Below, one piece after another: positions 19,412-27,578 of a stretch of DNA of 64,000 nt. Position numbers and translations under genes: made by a program. This DNA comes from Spirochaetales bacterium (lineage in GTDB: Bacteria > Spirochaetota > Spirochaetia > Treponematales > Treponemataceae). The notes under the pieces were generated by a model. The model worked only from the letters and a program-made list of their open reading frames with translations. It did not search any database and had not been told where the DNA came from. Each line of letters starts with the position of its first letter. Position 1 is the stretch's first letter. The stretch covers positions 122,671 to 186,670 of the forward strand of contig JAQXNX010000024.1 in the NCBI GenBank assembly GCA_029098225.1, read 5' to 3'.

Positions 19412-21240
19412 TGATTATGAAGTTGAGTTTATTTCCGTGCAGAAAAATATTTTTCTCAATTTTGATTTTTATTCTGTTTTCTTATGTTTCTGTAAAAAAT
19501 GGATATTCAAATCTGTATGCTCAGGAAAAACATTTTGAACAGAAGCTTGAATGGAAAGAAGATATAAATGCTCTTGAATATAAAGTTGAAGTAAAAAATC
19601 TTTCTGACGGAAAAATCACTTCTTATACAACTTCGGAAAATTTTATGAATCTGAATCTTCCTGCAGGAAATTATCAATACAGAATTACGGTTTATGATTT
19701 TCTTGGAAGAGAAAGCGATGTAAGTGCATGGCAGGGCTTTGAAATTACAAAGGCGAGTATCCCTTTAATTCAGAATATTGAAAAGGAAATGGATGTAATA
19801 ATTGACGATGCAAAAAAAATAACAATTCCTGTAGAAATTGAATCTGTTTCTAAGGATTCTACTGTAACGTTAATTAATACAAAAACTAATGAAAAAGTTG
19901 AAGGAAAGATTCTTGTAGATTCAATTTCAACTTCTGGAAAAGCAGAAGTTAATACAGCAACCAGAATTGAAATTCCAGAAATTGATGATGGAGAATGGAA
20001 AATTGTTGTAGAAAATCCTAGCGGACTTACTACTGAATCAGGTTCAATAGAAATAAAGACAAAAGATATTGCAGATATCAGAGCAGAGGAAGAAGCTGCA
20101 AGACTAGCAGCAGAGCGCAAGGCCGAAGAAGAACGTCTTGCAAAAGAAGAGGCTGCTCGCAAAGCCGAAGAAGAACGTATTGCAAAAGAAGAGGCCGCCC
20201 GCAAAGCCGAAGAAGAACGTATAGCAAAAGAAGAGGCTGAACGTAAAGCCGAAGAAGAACGTCTTGCAAAAGAAGAGGAAGAACGCAAGGCCGAAGAAGA
20301 ACGCCTCGCAAAAGAAGAGGCTGAACGCAAGGCAGAAGAAGAGCGTATTGCAAAAGAAGAGGCAGAGCGCAAGGCAGAAGAAGAACGTATTGCAAAAGAA
20401 GAGTCTGAACGTAAAGCCGAAGAAGAACGACTTGCAAAAGAAGATGCTGCTCGCAAAGCCGAAGAAGAACGCCTCGCAAAAGAAGAGGCAGAGCGCAAGG
20501 CAGAAGAAGAACGTATAGCAAAAGAAGAGGCAGATCGCAAGACAGAAGAAGAGCGTATAGCAAACGAAGAGGCAGAACGCAAAGCTGAAGAAGAACGACT
20601 TGCAAAAGAAGAAGCTGAACGAAAGAAAAATGAAAGGAAAAACAAACGCGCACTTGGCATAGATGTTAAGCTTGGTCCAGCTGCAATGCTGAATCTTTTT
20701 AATGATGATATTTTATCTTTAAAAACAGAACAGTTTATTTTTGGAGGCGCACTTCCAAAAGAAGTATTTATAGTTCCGCAGATTTCTTTATCTTATGTTC
20801 CAAATTTAACATGGCTTGTTAAACCTGGAATTGAATTTTCTGCAGAAGGCGGACAGTTTGCCTGCTTCCACAGATTTGAAAGTTTTAAGTCAGATGGTGA
20901 TTATGCAGGACTGGATCATGAATTTACATATGAAATGATACAGGCAAGTTTGATCGGTCAGCTTAGAATAGTTCCTGATAAATTCTTTTTAAATGCAAAA
21001 GCAGGCGGCGGTTTACTTTTAGTTTCTGTAACCTCTGCTTATCTTGATGAATACTCATCAAACAGAGACAGAACAGAATATCATTTTATGTATCCAAAAA
21101 TTAACGCAGGACTTTCATTAGAATGGATTCCATTAAAACATCTTGTTTTTGAACTGGGAACAGATTATAATCTTATAATAAGTAAAAAAGTTTCTTCTAG
21201 TAATATTTGTCCTTATTTAGTTATGGGGGTAAGATTCTGA
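19411..21240 (+). CDS. Exported protein with 12 x 14-residue charged repeats and C-terminal beta-barrel-like domain
   Basis: 609 residues. A signal peptide ends near LYAQE, and one fibronectin-like unit follows that resembles those of the preceding protein (YQYRITVYDFLGRESDVSAW). After a short beta domain comes a 168-residue repeat block (residues 236-403) of RKAEEERLAKEEAE-like units. This should be a single long charged helix or coiled coil. The last ~200 residues (LGIDVKLGPAAML to YLVMGVRF, ending in aromatic Phe) look like an outer-membrane beta-barrel. GGAG precedes the start. Likely role: linking the outer membrane to the periplasm or to the FecR/cyclase proteins (inference). Confidence 0.8.
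   Translation: MIMKLSLFPCRKIFFSILIFILFSYVSVKNGYSNLYAQEKHFEQKLEWKEDINALEYKVEVKNLSDGKITSYTTSENFMNLNLPAGNYQYRITVYDFLGRESDVSAWQGFEITKASIPLIQNIEKEMDVIIDDAKKITIPVEIESVSKDSTVTLINTKTNEKVEGKILVDSISTSGKAEVNTATRIEIPEIDDGEWKIVVENPSGLTTESGSIEIKTKDIADIRAEEEAARLAAERKAEEERLAKEEAARKAEEERIAKEEAARKAEEERIAKEEAERKAEEERLAKEEEERKAEEERLAKEEAERKAEEERIAKEEAERKAEEERIAKEESERKAEEERLAKEDAARKAEEERLAKEEAERKAEEERIAKEEADRKTEEERIANEEAERKAEEERLAKEEAERKKNERKNKRALGIDVKLGPAAMLNLFNDDILSLKTEQFIFGGALPKEVFIVPQISLSYVPNLTWLVKPGIEFSAEGGQFACFHRFESFKSDGDYAGLDHEFTYEMIQASLIGQLRIVPDKFFLNAKAGGGLLLVSVTSAYLDEYSSNRDRTEYHFMYPKINAGLSLEWIPLKHLVFELGTDYNLIISKKVSSSNICPYLVMGVRF
20116..20619 (+). repeat. In-frame tandem repeat, 12 units of 42 bp
   Basis: Twelve consecutive 42-base units, each encoding RKAEEER(L/I)AKEE plus two variable residues, with no length variation. 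Units differ mostly by synonymous changes (CGC/CGT, GCC/GCA, CTT/CTC). The array begins at codon CGC (20116) and ends just before CGA at 20620. The exact multiple of three keeps the frame whatever the copy number. Confidence 0.95.
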
Positions 21241-22946
21241 GAGCAGTTTTTTTACAAGAGTGTATAAAATTTATACACAAAAGCATGTTCATCTTTCTCA
21301 TCGCTTTTGCAGCCGTTTCATGTTCTAACGAGTATGAATTTGACGGTGATATTAATTCGGCTCTGGAAGCAGATCTTACAACAACAGTATATTTTATTAA
21401 GGATACAAATATTTCAAATATAGATTCTTCCGCAGTGTTCAGCAGAACATTTAAAATGGGAAAAAGCTATACTTCCAGTGATTTACCTGCAGTAACCGAT
21501 TCAGATGTCTGGGATATGTATCCTGGTTACGATTTAGGCGGCTGGAAATTCGCCGGTTTAGTAGATTCAGATAATACAATTCATTTTTCTGTATCAAATA
21601 ACGATGCAGAAAATTTTAGTGAAACGCGTATCACTTACGATGAAAACGGATATGTTACTGGATTTAGTGTTCCGCCACAATCAATTTGTTTTTACGGAGA
21701 CGGTTATACAGTTTCTTCAAGAACTCCATATACAATTGTTCTCTATAAAGAAAGATTGAATCCTGCTTCTCCATATGTATATAGTCCAAAAGAGTATGAC
21801 TACTTTACAACTATAAATGCACGTGGAACAACAAATGAATTAACTGATGCGGCTTCTCTTTTACAGCATCTTGCTGGTTTTGTAAATCCAGTTTTGGGTA
21901 CAGATTTTAATGAAGATTATATTAATCCAAACGGAAGTACTGTAATCAATATAGAATATAAACGAAAAACAAATATTACTTTTAGAGTTTCGGATACGGT
22001 AACTTCTTATTCAAAAAATTATGGACCGGGAGTATTTGAACAGCCTGTAACCCTGCAGCCCGGGCCAGCAAGACCTGGTTACGAAATTTATGTGTGGAGA
22101 CGTATAGACGGATTGGGGGGTGAAGAGTTTGTTTCCAGCCTGCCTGAAATTATGCCGCCAGATAATTATATGTATAATCCTATCTGGCAGCCTTTAAGTG
22201 TTTCTTATTCAGTAAATCACAGACTGCAGGATACAAATTTAACTACTTATACTTTAGATTATTCACAAACGTTATATGGTGAGACCGATTCAGAAACTAA
22301 TGCACTTCCAGGAAGTTATTCAGGCTTTACTGCACAAACTCCAGTTCAGGCAAATATTTCTGGAGACGGAACTACAGTCGTAAATATTTATTATGACAGA
22401 AATTCTTATACATTAAGCTTATATGGAAATGGTGGTTCAAATTCCATGGGTAGTGTTCATGCTTCAAATCCTTGCACGTACGGTGTAGAAACTGCACTTC
22501 CTGCAAATTTATTTACACGCACAGGCTATTCATTTGAAGGCTGGGCAACAACTCAGGCAAGAGCAAATGCTGGAACGGTAGATTATGCTGATGGGGCAGA
22601 TTATACAATTGGAGCAGCCAATGCTTCCTTATATGCAGTATGGCTTGCAAATCAGGTTTCTATTTCGATTGAAGTTCCAGATTCAGATGGAGTTGGAATT
22701 ACCAGCTCCGAAATGGGAAGTGTAGTTAGATTTACAGCTTCTATACCGGATGGAGCAGCGTATACAGATTATACATATGTATGGTTCGATCCATATCATG
22801 GAATGGCAGCTCCTTTATCAACAGATTATTATTATGAAGTTGATAAATCAAGCTTAGGTACAGGAACTTATCAAATAACGCTCATAGCAACAGATATTTC
22901 AAGCGGCGTACCTTCAGGTGGAACAATACAGATAGATGTAAATTAG
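21207..22946 (+). CDS. Lipoprotein with C-terminal InlB/Flg_new-type repeat domain
   Basis: About 579 residues. The start is uncertain: a TTG at 21207 and a CTG at 21237 are in frame upstream of the ATG at 21285. The positive charges before the hydrophobic run favour an upstream start. The lipobox AAVSC precedes an acidic mature N-terminus. Residues ~395-475 form an InlB/Listeria-Bacteroides repeat domain (LYGNGGSNSMGSV... RTGYSFEGWAT... LYAVW). A terminal beta domain follows (FTASIPDGAAYTDYTYVWFDP). It overlaps the preceding gene by 34 bases. A surface-exposed adhesin-type role is inferred; no enzymatic motif was seen. Confidence 0.75.
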   Translation: MSLFSYGGKILRAVFLQECIKFIHKSMFIFLIAFAAVSCSNEYEFDGDINSALEADLTTTVYFIKDTNISNIDSSAVFSRTFKMGKSYTSSDLPAVTDSDVWDMYPGYDLGGWKFAGLVDSDNTIHFSVSNNDAENFSETRITYDENGYVTGFSVPPQSICFYGDGYTVSSRTPYTIVLYKERLNPASPYVYSPKEYDYFTTINARGTTNELTDAASLLQHLAGFVNPVLGTDFNEDYINPNGSTVINIEYKRKTNITFRVSDTVTSYSKNYGPGVFEQPVTLQPGPARPGYEIYVWRRIDGLGGEEFVSSLPEIMPPDNYMYNPIWQPLSVSYSVNHRLQDTNLTTYTLDYSQTLYGETDSETNALPGSYSGFTAQTPVQANISGDGTTVVNIYYDRNSYTLSLYGNGGSNSMGSVHASNPCTYGVETALPANLFTRTGYSFEGWATTQARANAGTVDYADGADYTIGAANASLYAVWLANQVSISIEVPDSDGVGITSSEMGSVVRFTASIPDGAAYTDYTYVWFDPYHGMAAPLSTDYYYEVDKSSLGTGTYQITLIATDISSGVPSGGTIQIDVN

Positions 22947-22962
22947 AAGAGAGGATAGTTTT

Positions 22963-25900
22963 ATGAAGGAAAAGAAATTATTTTTTGAAAAATCAAAATC
23001 TCTTAAAGTTTCATTCTTTATAATTATTCTTAGTTTCTTTGCAGCCTTTTTTTGTTCCTGCAATAATGGACTTATGCCGTATGAAAATGCAGATGATCAG
23101 CAGAACGAATTTAATTCAGAAGAGCAGAAAGCTTATATAGTATTTAATTTTTCAAACAATTCCGGCAGAGCAATTACTTCAAATTTTACTCCGGCAAATT
23201 TTTCTAATGTAGCTTTTGATGGAAGTGATGGAAACGGACATACAGTTCACGAATCAGCAGCTTCTTTTTCTGAGCTTACTGGAAAAAGAATTTATGTAGA
23301 TGTAGGAAACTGGAATTTTGTTTTAACAGCAGATTACGGTTCAGAAAAATATAAGGCAACAAAAACTGCTTCAATTGCGCCGGGACCAAATTCAATAAGC
23401 ATGAAACTTGTTGCAGATACATCAAGTTCCGGTGGTACACCATATGATCCTGCAGAGCATCCGGGAAGTTATAATATTTCTGTAGTTTTCCCTTCTGATT
23501 CAATAGATCTGGTTCATTTTGAAATTAAGACTTTTGCCGGTAATGTGTTAAAATATTCAGAAAATAAAGTAAAGGGAACCGATTATACAGGAAACGGAGA
23601 AAAGACTATAAATTTTACAGCTTCTTCTTTTGAATCTGGTATTTTTCTGGCTTCTGTTGCTTTTAGGCATAAGACAGGAACCGATTCATCTGGAAATGAT
23701 ATATATGAAGATATAAATGTATGGGATGAAATCCTTACTATAAATCCTGGAATTCAGGCTACCGGAACAATAAATCTTCCAAAAAGTGAGCCTGTTTATA
23801 ACATTAATTTTGAATTGAATGGCGGAGACTGGGATTCTGGTTCTGATGAATCTATTTTATTAAGCTATACCAGAGCCGGTGGAGATTATCTGGCAAATGG
23901 AACTCGTGCAAGCATAATTACACTTCCAACCGAAACCTCTGTGAAGAAAGATGGACACCATTTTGCGGGCTGGTACGATAATCCATCTTTAACAGGAATC
24001 CCTGTAACAAGCTTTAATATTTCAGATAAAGAAAATAAAACCTACTATGCAAAATGGCGGGAATTTGTATGTAATCTTTATATCAGCTGTGATGGAGTTG
24101 ATGATGATTCCACCAGAGACGGCTCAATAGATCATCCTTTTAAGACAATCTCTTATTGCTATTCACGATTTGAAGATATTTCAGCTACAAAAGCAGATGG
24201 TTCTCCTCAAAATACAATACATGTGCTTACAGATTATAAAGATTTAAATACTTTTACGTATGGACAAGGTACCGCAAGTGCAACTCCATTAAATGTAAAT
24301 ATCGTTGGAGCAAAAGGCGGAACGGATGGAAACTCTGTTATCATTACAGCAAACCTGGATCCAGATTCATCCTTCTTTTATATCCATAATGGTCAGGAAG
24401 TTGATTTTTCTGATATAAATTTTACTTCAACAAAGAATTTGAGTAACACAAATGACTATAACGGCTTTGCCTGCCTGAACGTTGCTGTAGGCGGAGTACT
24501 TAAACTCAAAAATTCATCAATAAAAAATTATTATGCTAAGAGTACTATTCTTAGTATTGATGGAGACTGTTATTTAGACAATGTAGAAATTAAAGATAAC
24601 TATGCCGTAAGTGACCCTGCTAAATATGCAGCAAATGACTTCTGGGGCTGTGCAGTATGGATTGCGCAGGGTACTCTTCATTTAAAAAATCAAATAACAA
24701 TTACAGGAACAAAAACCTGGAAAACAGATAAAACAGATTTAACAGCTTTTTATAATGATGTCTGGATTGGACATTATGATGAAGGCACAAATACACATTA
24801 TAATAACCCGATTGATATTCAGGGAAGTATTGCCGGAAGCCAGATTGGTGTAAATATGAACTTTGATGGAATTACACCTCCAACACTTTCCGTGCCGGTT
24901 GCCTTTACCTCTCACTATAGCGACCATAATACTGCAGATCCGGCAACAATCTTTACTGCAACAAACAGCTATACAATTATAAAAGACACCGTTTCTGGCG
25001 AAGCAATGTTCCGGGGAGACACAGACGGATATGTACTTAACTGGTTCTACGCTTCTGGTGATTCAGTTATTCCTGTAAGTGCCGCAGACAAAACTTCTCT
25101 AGGTCTTCCTTCATATGCAAATATAGGAAGTGATACAAGCTTTACTCTGGATACAACAGATAGCGGAATATTCTATGACAGCGAATCTGGACAGAACGTC
25201 TGTACAAAAACAATAAAAATTTCAAATCAAAGTACTGGAACTTCGGTAACTCATACAGATTCTGCATCAGGAGCAACTTATACAATTACAAACGGTACAA
25301 TAACTGCAGAAACAAATATGTATATCCTGCTTAATATTGGAACTGTATACTTCAACTCTACTGGTGATGATGATGCCGGCGGCTGGACAAAAAACAGACC
25401 TGTAAAAACAATTGCCGCAGCAAAGAGTCTTATTAAAAACAACACTCAAACTTCTTCTGCAATTATGGTAATGTCAACAATTGAAGCAACAGATTCGGAT
25501 ACAAGTGATGTAGAAAACTTAAGTAATCTTACAACAACAACTTATAACAATGCTATATTAAAGCGGCATTCTTCAATCTCAGTTAGTGCAAATCTTGTTT
25601 ATATAAAAGATAACATTTCAACTACAATTAAAAATCTAACAATTGACGGTGGAGCAGTCTTTGCTTCTTTAGCTTCTAATGAATCAATATATGGAAAAAC
25701 TAACGAAGGAATTCAAACTACAGGCTCACTTGTAAAAATCGCAGATAGTAAAACTGTAAGCTTACAGAACATTATTTTACAAAATAACTGCAATTCAAAT
25801 AATGGAGTACAGCCTTATGCTTTATACATGGGTATTGGAGTACAGCTCTCTTTTAAAGACTCTACAATTACCCGCTGTTCTAAGGCATTATATTCGGATG

Positions 25901-27513
25901 TTTGGGGAACTGCCAATGTTAATATAGAAAATTGTATAATTTCTTACAACGGAACACTAGATCCTGAGGTTGTATATATACATACAGGAAGTAATAAGAC
26001 AGTAACTTTTGATAATGTTTCATTTATAAATAATAAACAGGATGGAACTGTTATTCGTAATGAATGTCCGATTACATTAAAAGCCTGCAGCTTTACTGGC
26101 AATGTAAATGCTTCTGCAACACCACAGGGAAGTAACATATATACTTCTGATTCAGTAACCCTAGACGGAGCCTGTGAATTTGCAGACGGAGATATCTATC
26201 TTGCAACTCGTAATAAACCACTTATTCTTACAAGCGGCTTTAGCTTAACCGGCTCAGCAACGACAGTAACTCTAAAACCTGCAGCCTACAGCAGAACCGT
26301 CAGCTCTTCAACAGTATTCGATACCCAGGTTCTTGATTTTGCAACAAACTCTCTTACAGCCGCACAAATTACTGCCGCAAAGTCAAAGTTTGTTCTCGCA
26401 GACAGCGACTACGTAATAGATGATAACGGTTACGTAAAACCTCTTCCTGGCACCGTAACCGTAACCCCGGGCTTCCCGGGCAATTATGTCTGCCAGTGGA
26501 GACAGAGCGTAAGCGGCTCAACACGTACAATAAATATCATAGTAAAAGATTTGTCTGGAAACTCTATAACTACAACGTCAACTCCAGTTTCAATCGTTTC
26601 TACTTCAATTGATATTGGCTGCTACGAAGGCGGAGAAAAGATTCATTCTGCAAGCAGCCTGAGCTTTAATCTTCCTTCATGGTGGCCAGACACTCCAAGC
26701 GGCACTCCATTCTACGTTAAGTTTAATGTACAGGTAGATGCAACTACCGCTTACAGCTATGACTACTGGCCGGAGCAAGGCTGGATTGGAACTAAAGCAC
26801 CTGATGCTGCTAAAGAGGTTGGCGATATTGTCTTTAATGACGGTTCTGCTATGGCTTATACTGATTTTGCCGCTATTACTGATACATCAGTTATAAATGA
26901 AAAGAAAGCCGCCGCAATTGCCCTGATTTTCTACAAGGGAACTTCTGAAAGTGATGTGCTTGGAGCGCGAACTCTTGGAGTTGGCTTAAAGCACAATCAA
27001 AGCGGACTTGCCTGGTGTTTGAGCGGTGCAGACGCATACAGCAAAAACATTACAACAATACAGTGTCCTGCAAGTGGAAGTATCGGTGCAGTAACCTTTA
27101 CCGGCGATAAAGACGGAAGTAACAACCTTGAACAGATAGAAGATTTTTCTGGTGTTGATGACACAACAACAGCTGCAAATTATCCTGCCTTCTATTTTGG
27201 AAAGAATTATGCAACAAACACGGTAACAAATATAGAAGCTACTTCAGAATTTGCAACAGGCTGGTATCTACCAAGTATAGCAGAGCTTTCCCAGATTTAT
27301 GCATGCCGTGCAGATACAAGTAACGGCTTTGACATAGACGCAGCAAGCGAAGCCCTTGGAGGAAATGCGTTTGGAACTAGTTCTTACTGGTCGTCGTCCC
27401 AGTACGCTTCCGACGAATCTAACGCATACGCACTCAATTTCAGAATTCGGAACTTGGACGTCTACCTCAAGAGAGCCACCGCCGTCTACGTTTGTTGTAT
27501 CCGTGCTTTTTAA
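22963..27513 (+). CDS. Giant surface lipoprotein with InlB repeat, two beta-helix regions and a C-terminal CLec-like variable domain
   Basis: 1516 residues; AGAGGA lies eight bases before the ATG. A lipobox (FFCSC) anchors the protein. Residues ~280-365 form an InlB-type repeat ending in YYAKW. Two right-handed parallel beta-helix regions (~370-700 and ~795-1130) begin with the same LYISCDG / VYFNSTGDDD motif followed by P(F/V)KTI. The last ~240 residues (from EVGDIVFNDGS) are shared with the next gene and resemble DUF1566-type C-type-lectin folds (GWYLPSIAEL... YWSSSQ...). The extreme C-terminus has the codon signature of DGR mutagenesis. Surface binding with a diversified tip is the inferred role. 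Confidence 0.85.
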   Translation: MKEKKLFFEKSKSLKVSFFIIILSFFAAFFCSCNNGLMPYENADDQQNEFNSEEQKAYIVFNFSNNSGRAITSNFTPANFSNVAFDGSDGNGHTVHESAASFSELTGKRIYVDVGNWNFVLTADYGSEKYKATKTASIAPGPNSISMKLVADTSSSGGTPYDPAEHPGSYNISVVFPSDSIDLVHFEIKTFAGNVLKYSENKVKGTDYTGNGEKTINFTASSFESGIFLASVAFRHKTGTDSSGNDIYEDINVWDEILTINPGIQATGTINLPKSEPVYNINFELNGGDWDSGSDESILLSYTRAGGDYLANGTRASIITLPTETSVKKDGHHFAGWYDNPSLTGIPVTSFNISDKENKTYYAKWREFVCNLYISCDGVDDDSTRDGSIDHPFKTISYCYSRFEDISATKADGSPQNTIHVLTDYKDLNTFTYGQGTASATPLNVNIVGAKGGTDGNSVIITANLDPDSSFFYIHNGQEVDFSDINFTSTKNLSNTNDYNGFACLNVAVGGVLKLKNSSIKNYYAKSTILSIDGDCYLDNVEIKDNYAVSDPAKYAANDFWGCAVWIAQGTLHLKNQITITGTKTWKTDKTDLTAFYNDVWIGHYDEGTNTHYNNPIDIQGSIAGSQIGVNMNFDGITPPTLSVPVAFTSHYSDHNTADPATIFTATNSYTIIKDTVSGEAMFRGDTDGYVLNWFYASGDSVIPVSAADKTSLGLPSYANIGSDTSFTLDTTDSGIFYDSESGQNVCTKTIKISNQSTGTSVTHTDSASGATYTITNGTITAETNMYILLNIGTVYFNSTGDDDAGGWTKNRPVKTIAAAKSLIKNNTQTSSAIMVMSTIEATDSDTSDVENLSNLTTTTYNNAILKRHSSISVSANLVYIKDNISTTIKNLTIDGGAVFASLASNESIYGKTNEGIQTTGSLVKIADSKTVSLQNIILQNNCNSNNGVQPYALYMGIGVQLSFKDSTITRCSKALYSDVWGTANVNIENCIISYNGTLDPEVVYIHTGSNKTVTFDNVSFINNKQDGTVIRNECPITLKACSFTGNVNASATPQGSNIYTSDSVTLDGACEFADGDIYLATRNKPLILTSGFSLTGSATTVTLKPAAYSRTVSSSTVFDTQVLDFATNSLTAAQITAAKSKFVLADSDYVIDDNGYVKPLPGTVTVTPGFPGNYVCQWRQSVSGSTRTINIIVKDLSGNSITTTSTPVSIVSTSIDIGCYEGGEKIHSASSLSFNLPSWWPDTPSGTPFYVKFNVQVDATTAYSYDYWPEQGWIGTKAPDAAKEVGDIVFNDGSAMAYTDFAAITDTSVINEKKAAAIALIFYKGTSESDVLGARTLGVGLKHNQSGLAWCLSGADAYSKNITTIQCPASGSIGAVTFTGDKDGSNNLEQIEDFSGVDDTTTAANYPAFYFGKNYATNTVTNIEATSEFATGWYLPSIAELSQIYACRADTSNGFDIDAASEALGGNAFGTSSYWSSSQYASDESNAYALNFRIRNLDVYLKRATAVYVCCIRAF
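26821..26941 (+). repeat. Copy 1 of a 121-bp near-identical coding segment
   Basis: Start of the C-terminal domain of the 1516-residue lipoprotein. By eye it differs from 30384-30504 at only 7 of 121 bases, far closer than the flanking parts of the two genes. This suggests recent duplication or gene conversion. Confidence 0.85.
27388..27510 (+). other. Candidate DGR variable region (VR) at the 3' end of the lipoprotein gene
   Basis: The last 41 codons, beginning at the YWSSSQ motif. In the final part, nine codons that differ from one another all end in C (GAC GTC TAC CTC, then GCC ACC GCC GTC TAC). Adenine-directed mutagenesis of template AAC codons would give this pattern. The genome otherwise prefers A/T in third positions. 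The run ends at an invariant TGTTGTATCCG shared with the next gene, where an initiation-of-homology site would lie. A small CCCG/CGGG hairpin (27529-27542) follows the stop. The matching template and reverse transcriptase are not in this window. Confidence 0.6.
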
Positions 27514-27578
27514 CTAACACAGAGAAAGCCCGTCATTGCGGGGAGTTCAGCGACAAGTTGATTATAAAAAATTAATAA

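Noticed and set aside
20116..20619. CRISPR array
   Set aside because: Repeats are contiguous, in frame and without spacers; they encode a protein helix.
19770..20660. 296-residue minus-strand reading frame rich in Ser, Ala and Arg, and a 191-residue Leu-rich frame beside it
   Set aside because: Both are antisense shadows of the 42-bp repeat array. The sense strand has the signal peptide, operon context and barrel domain.
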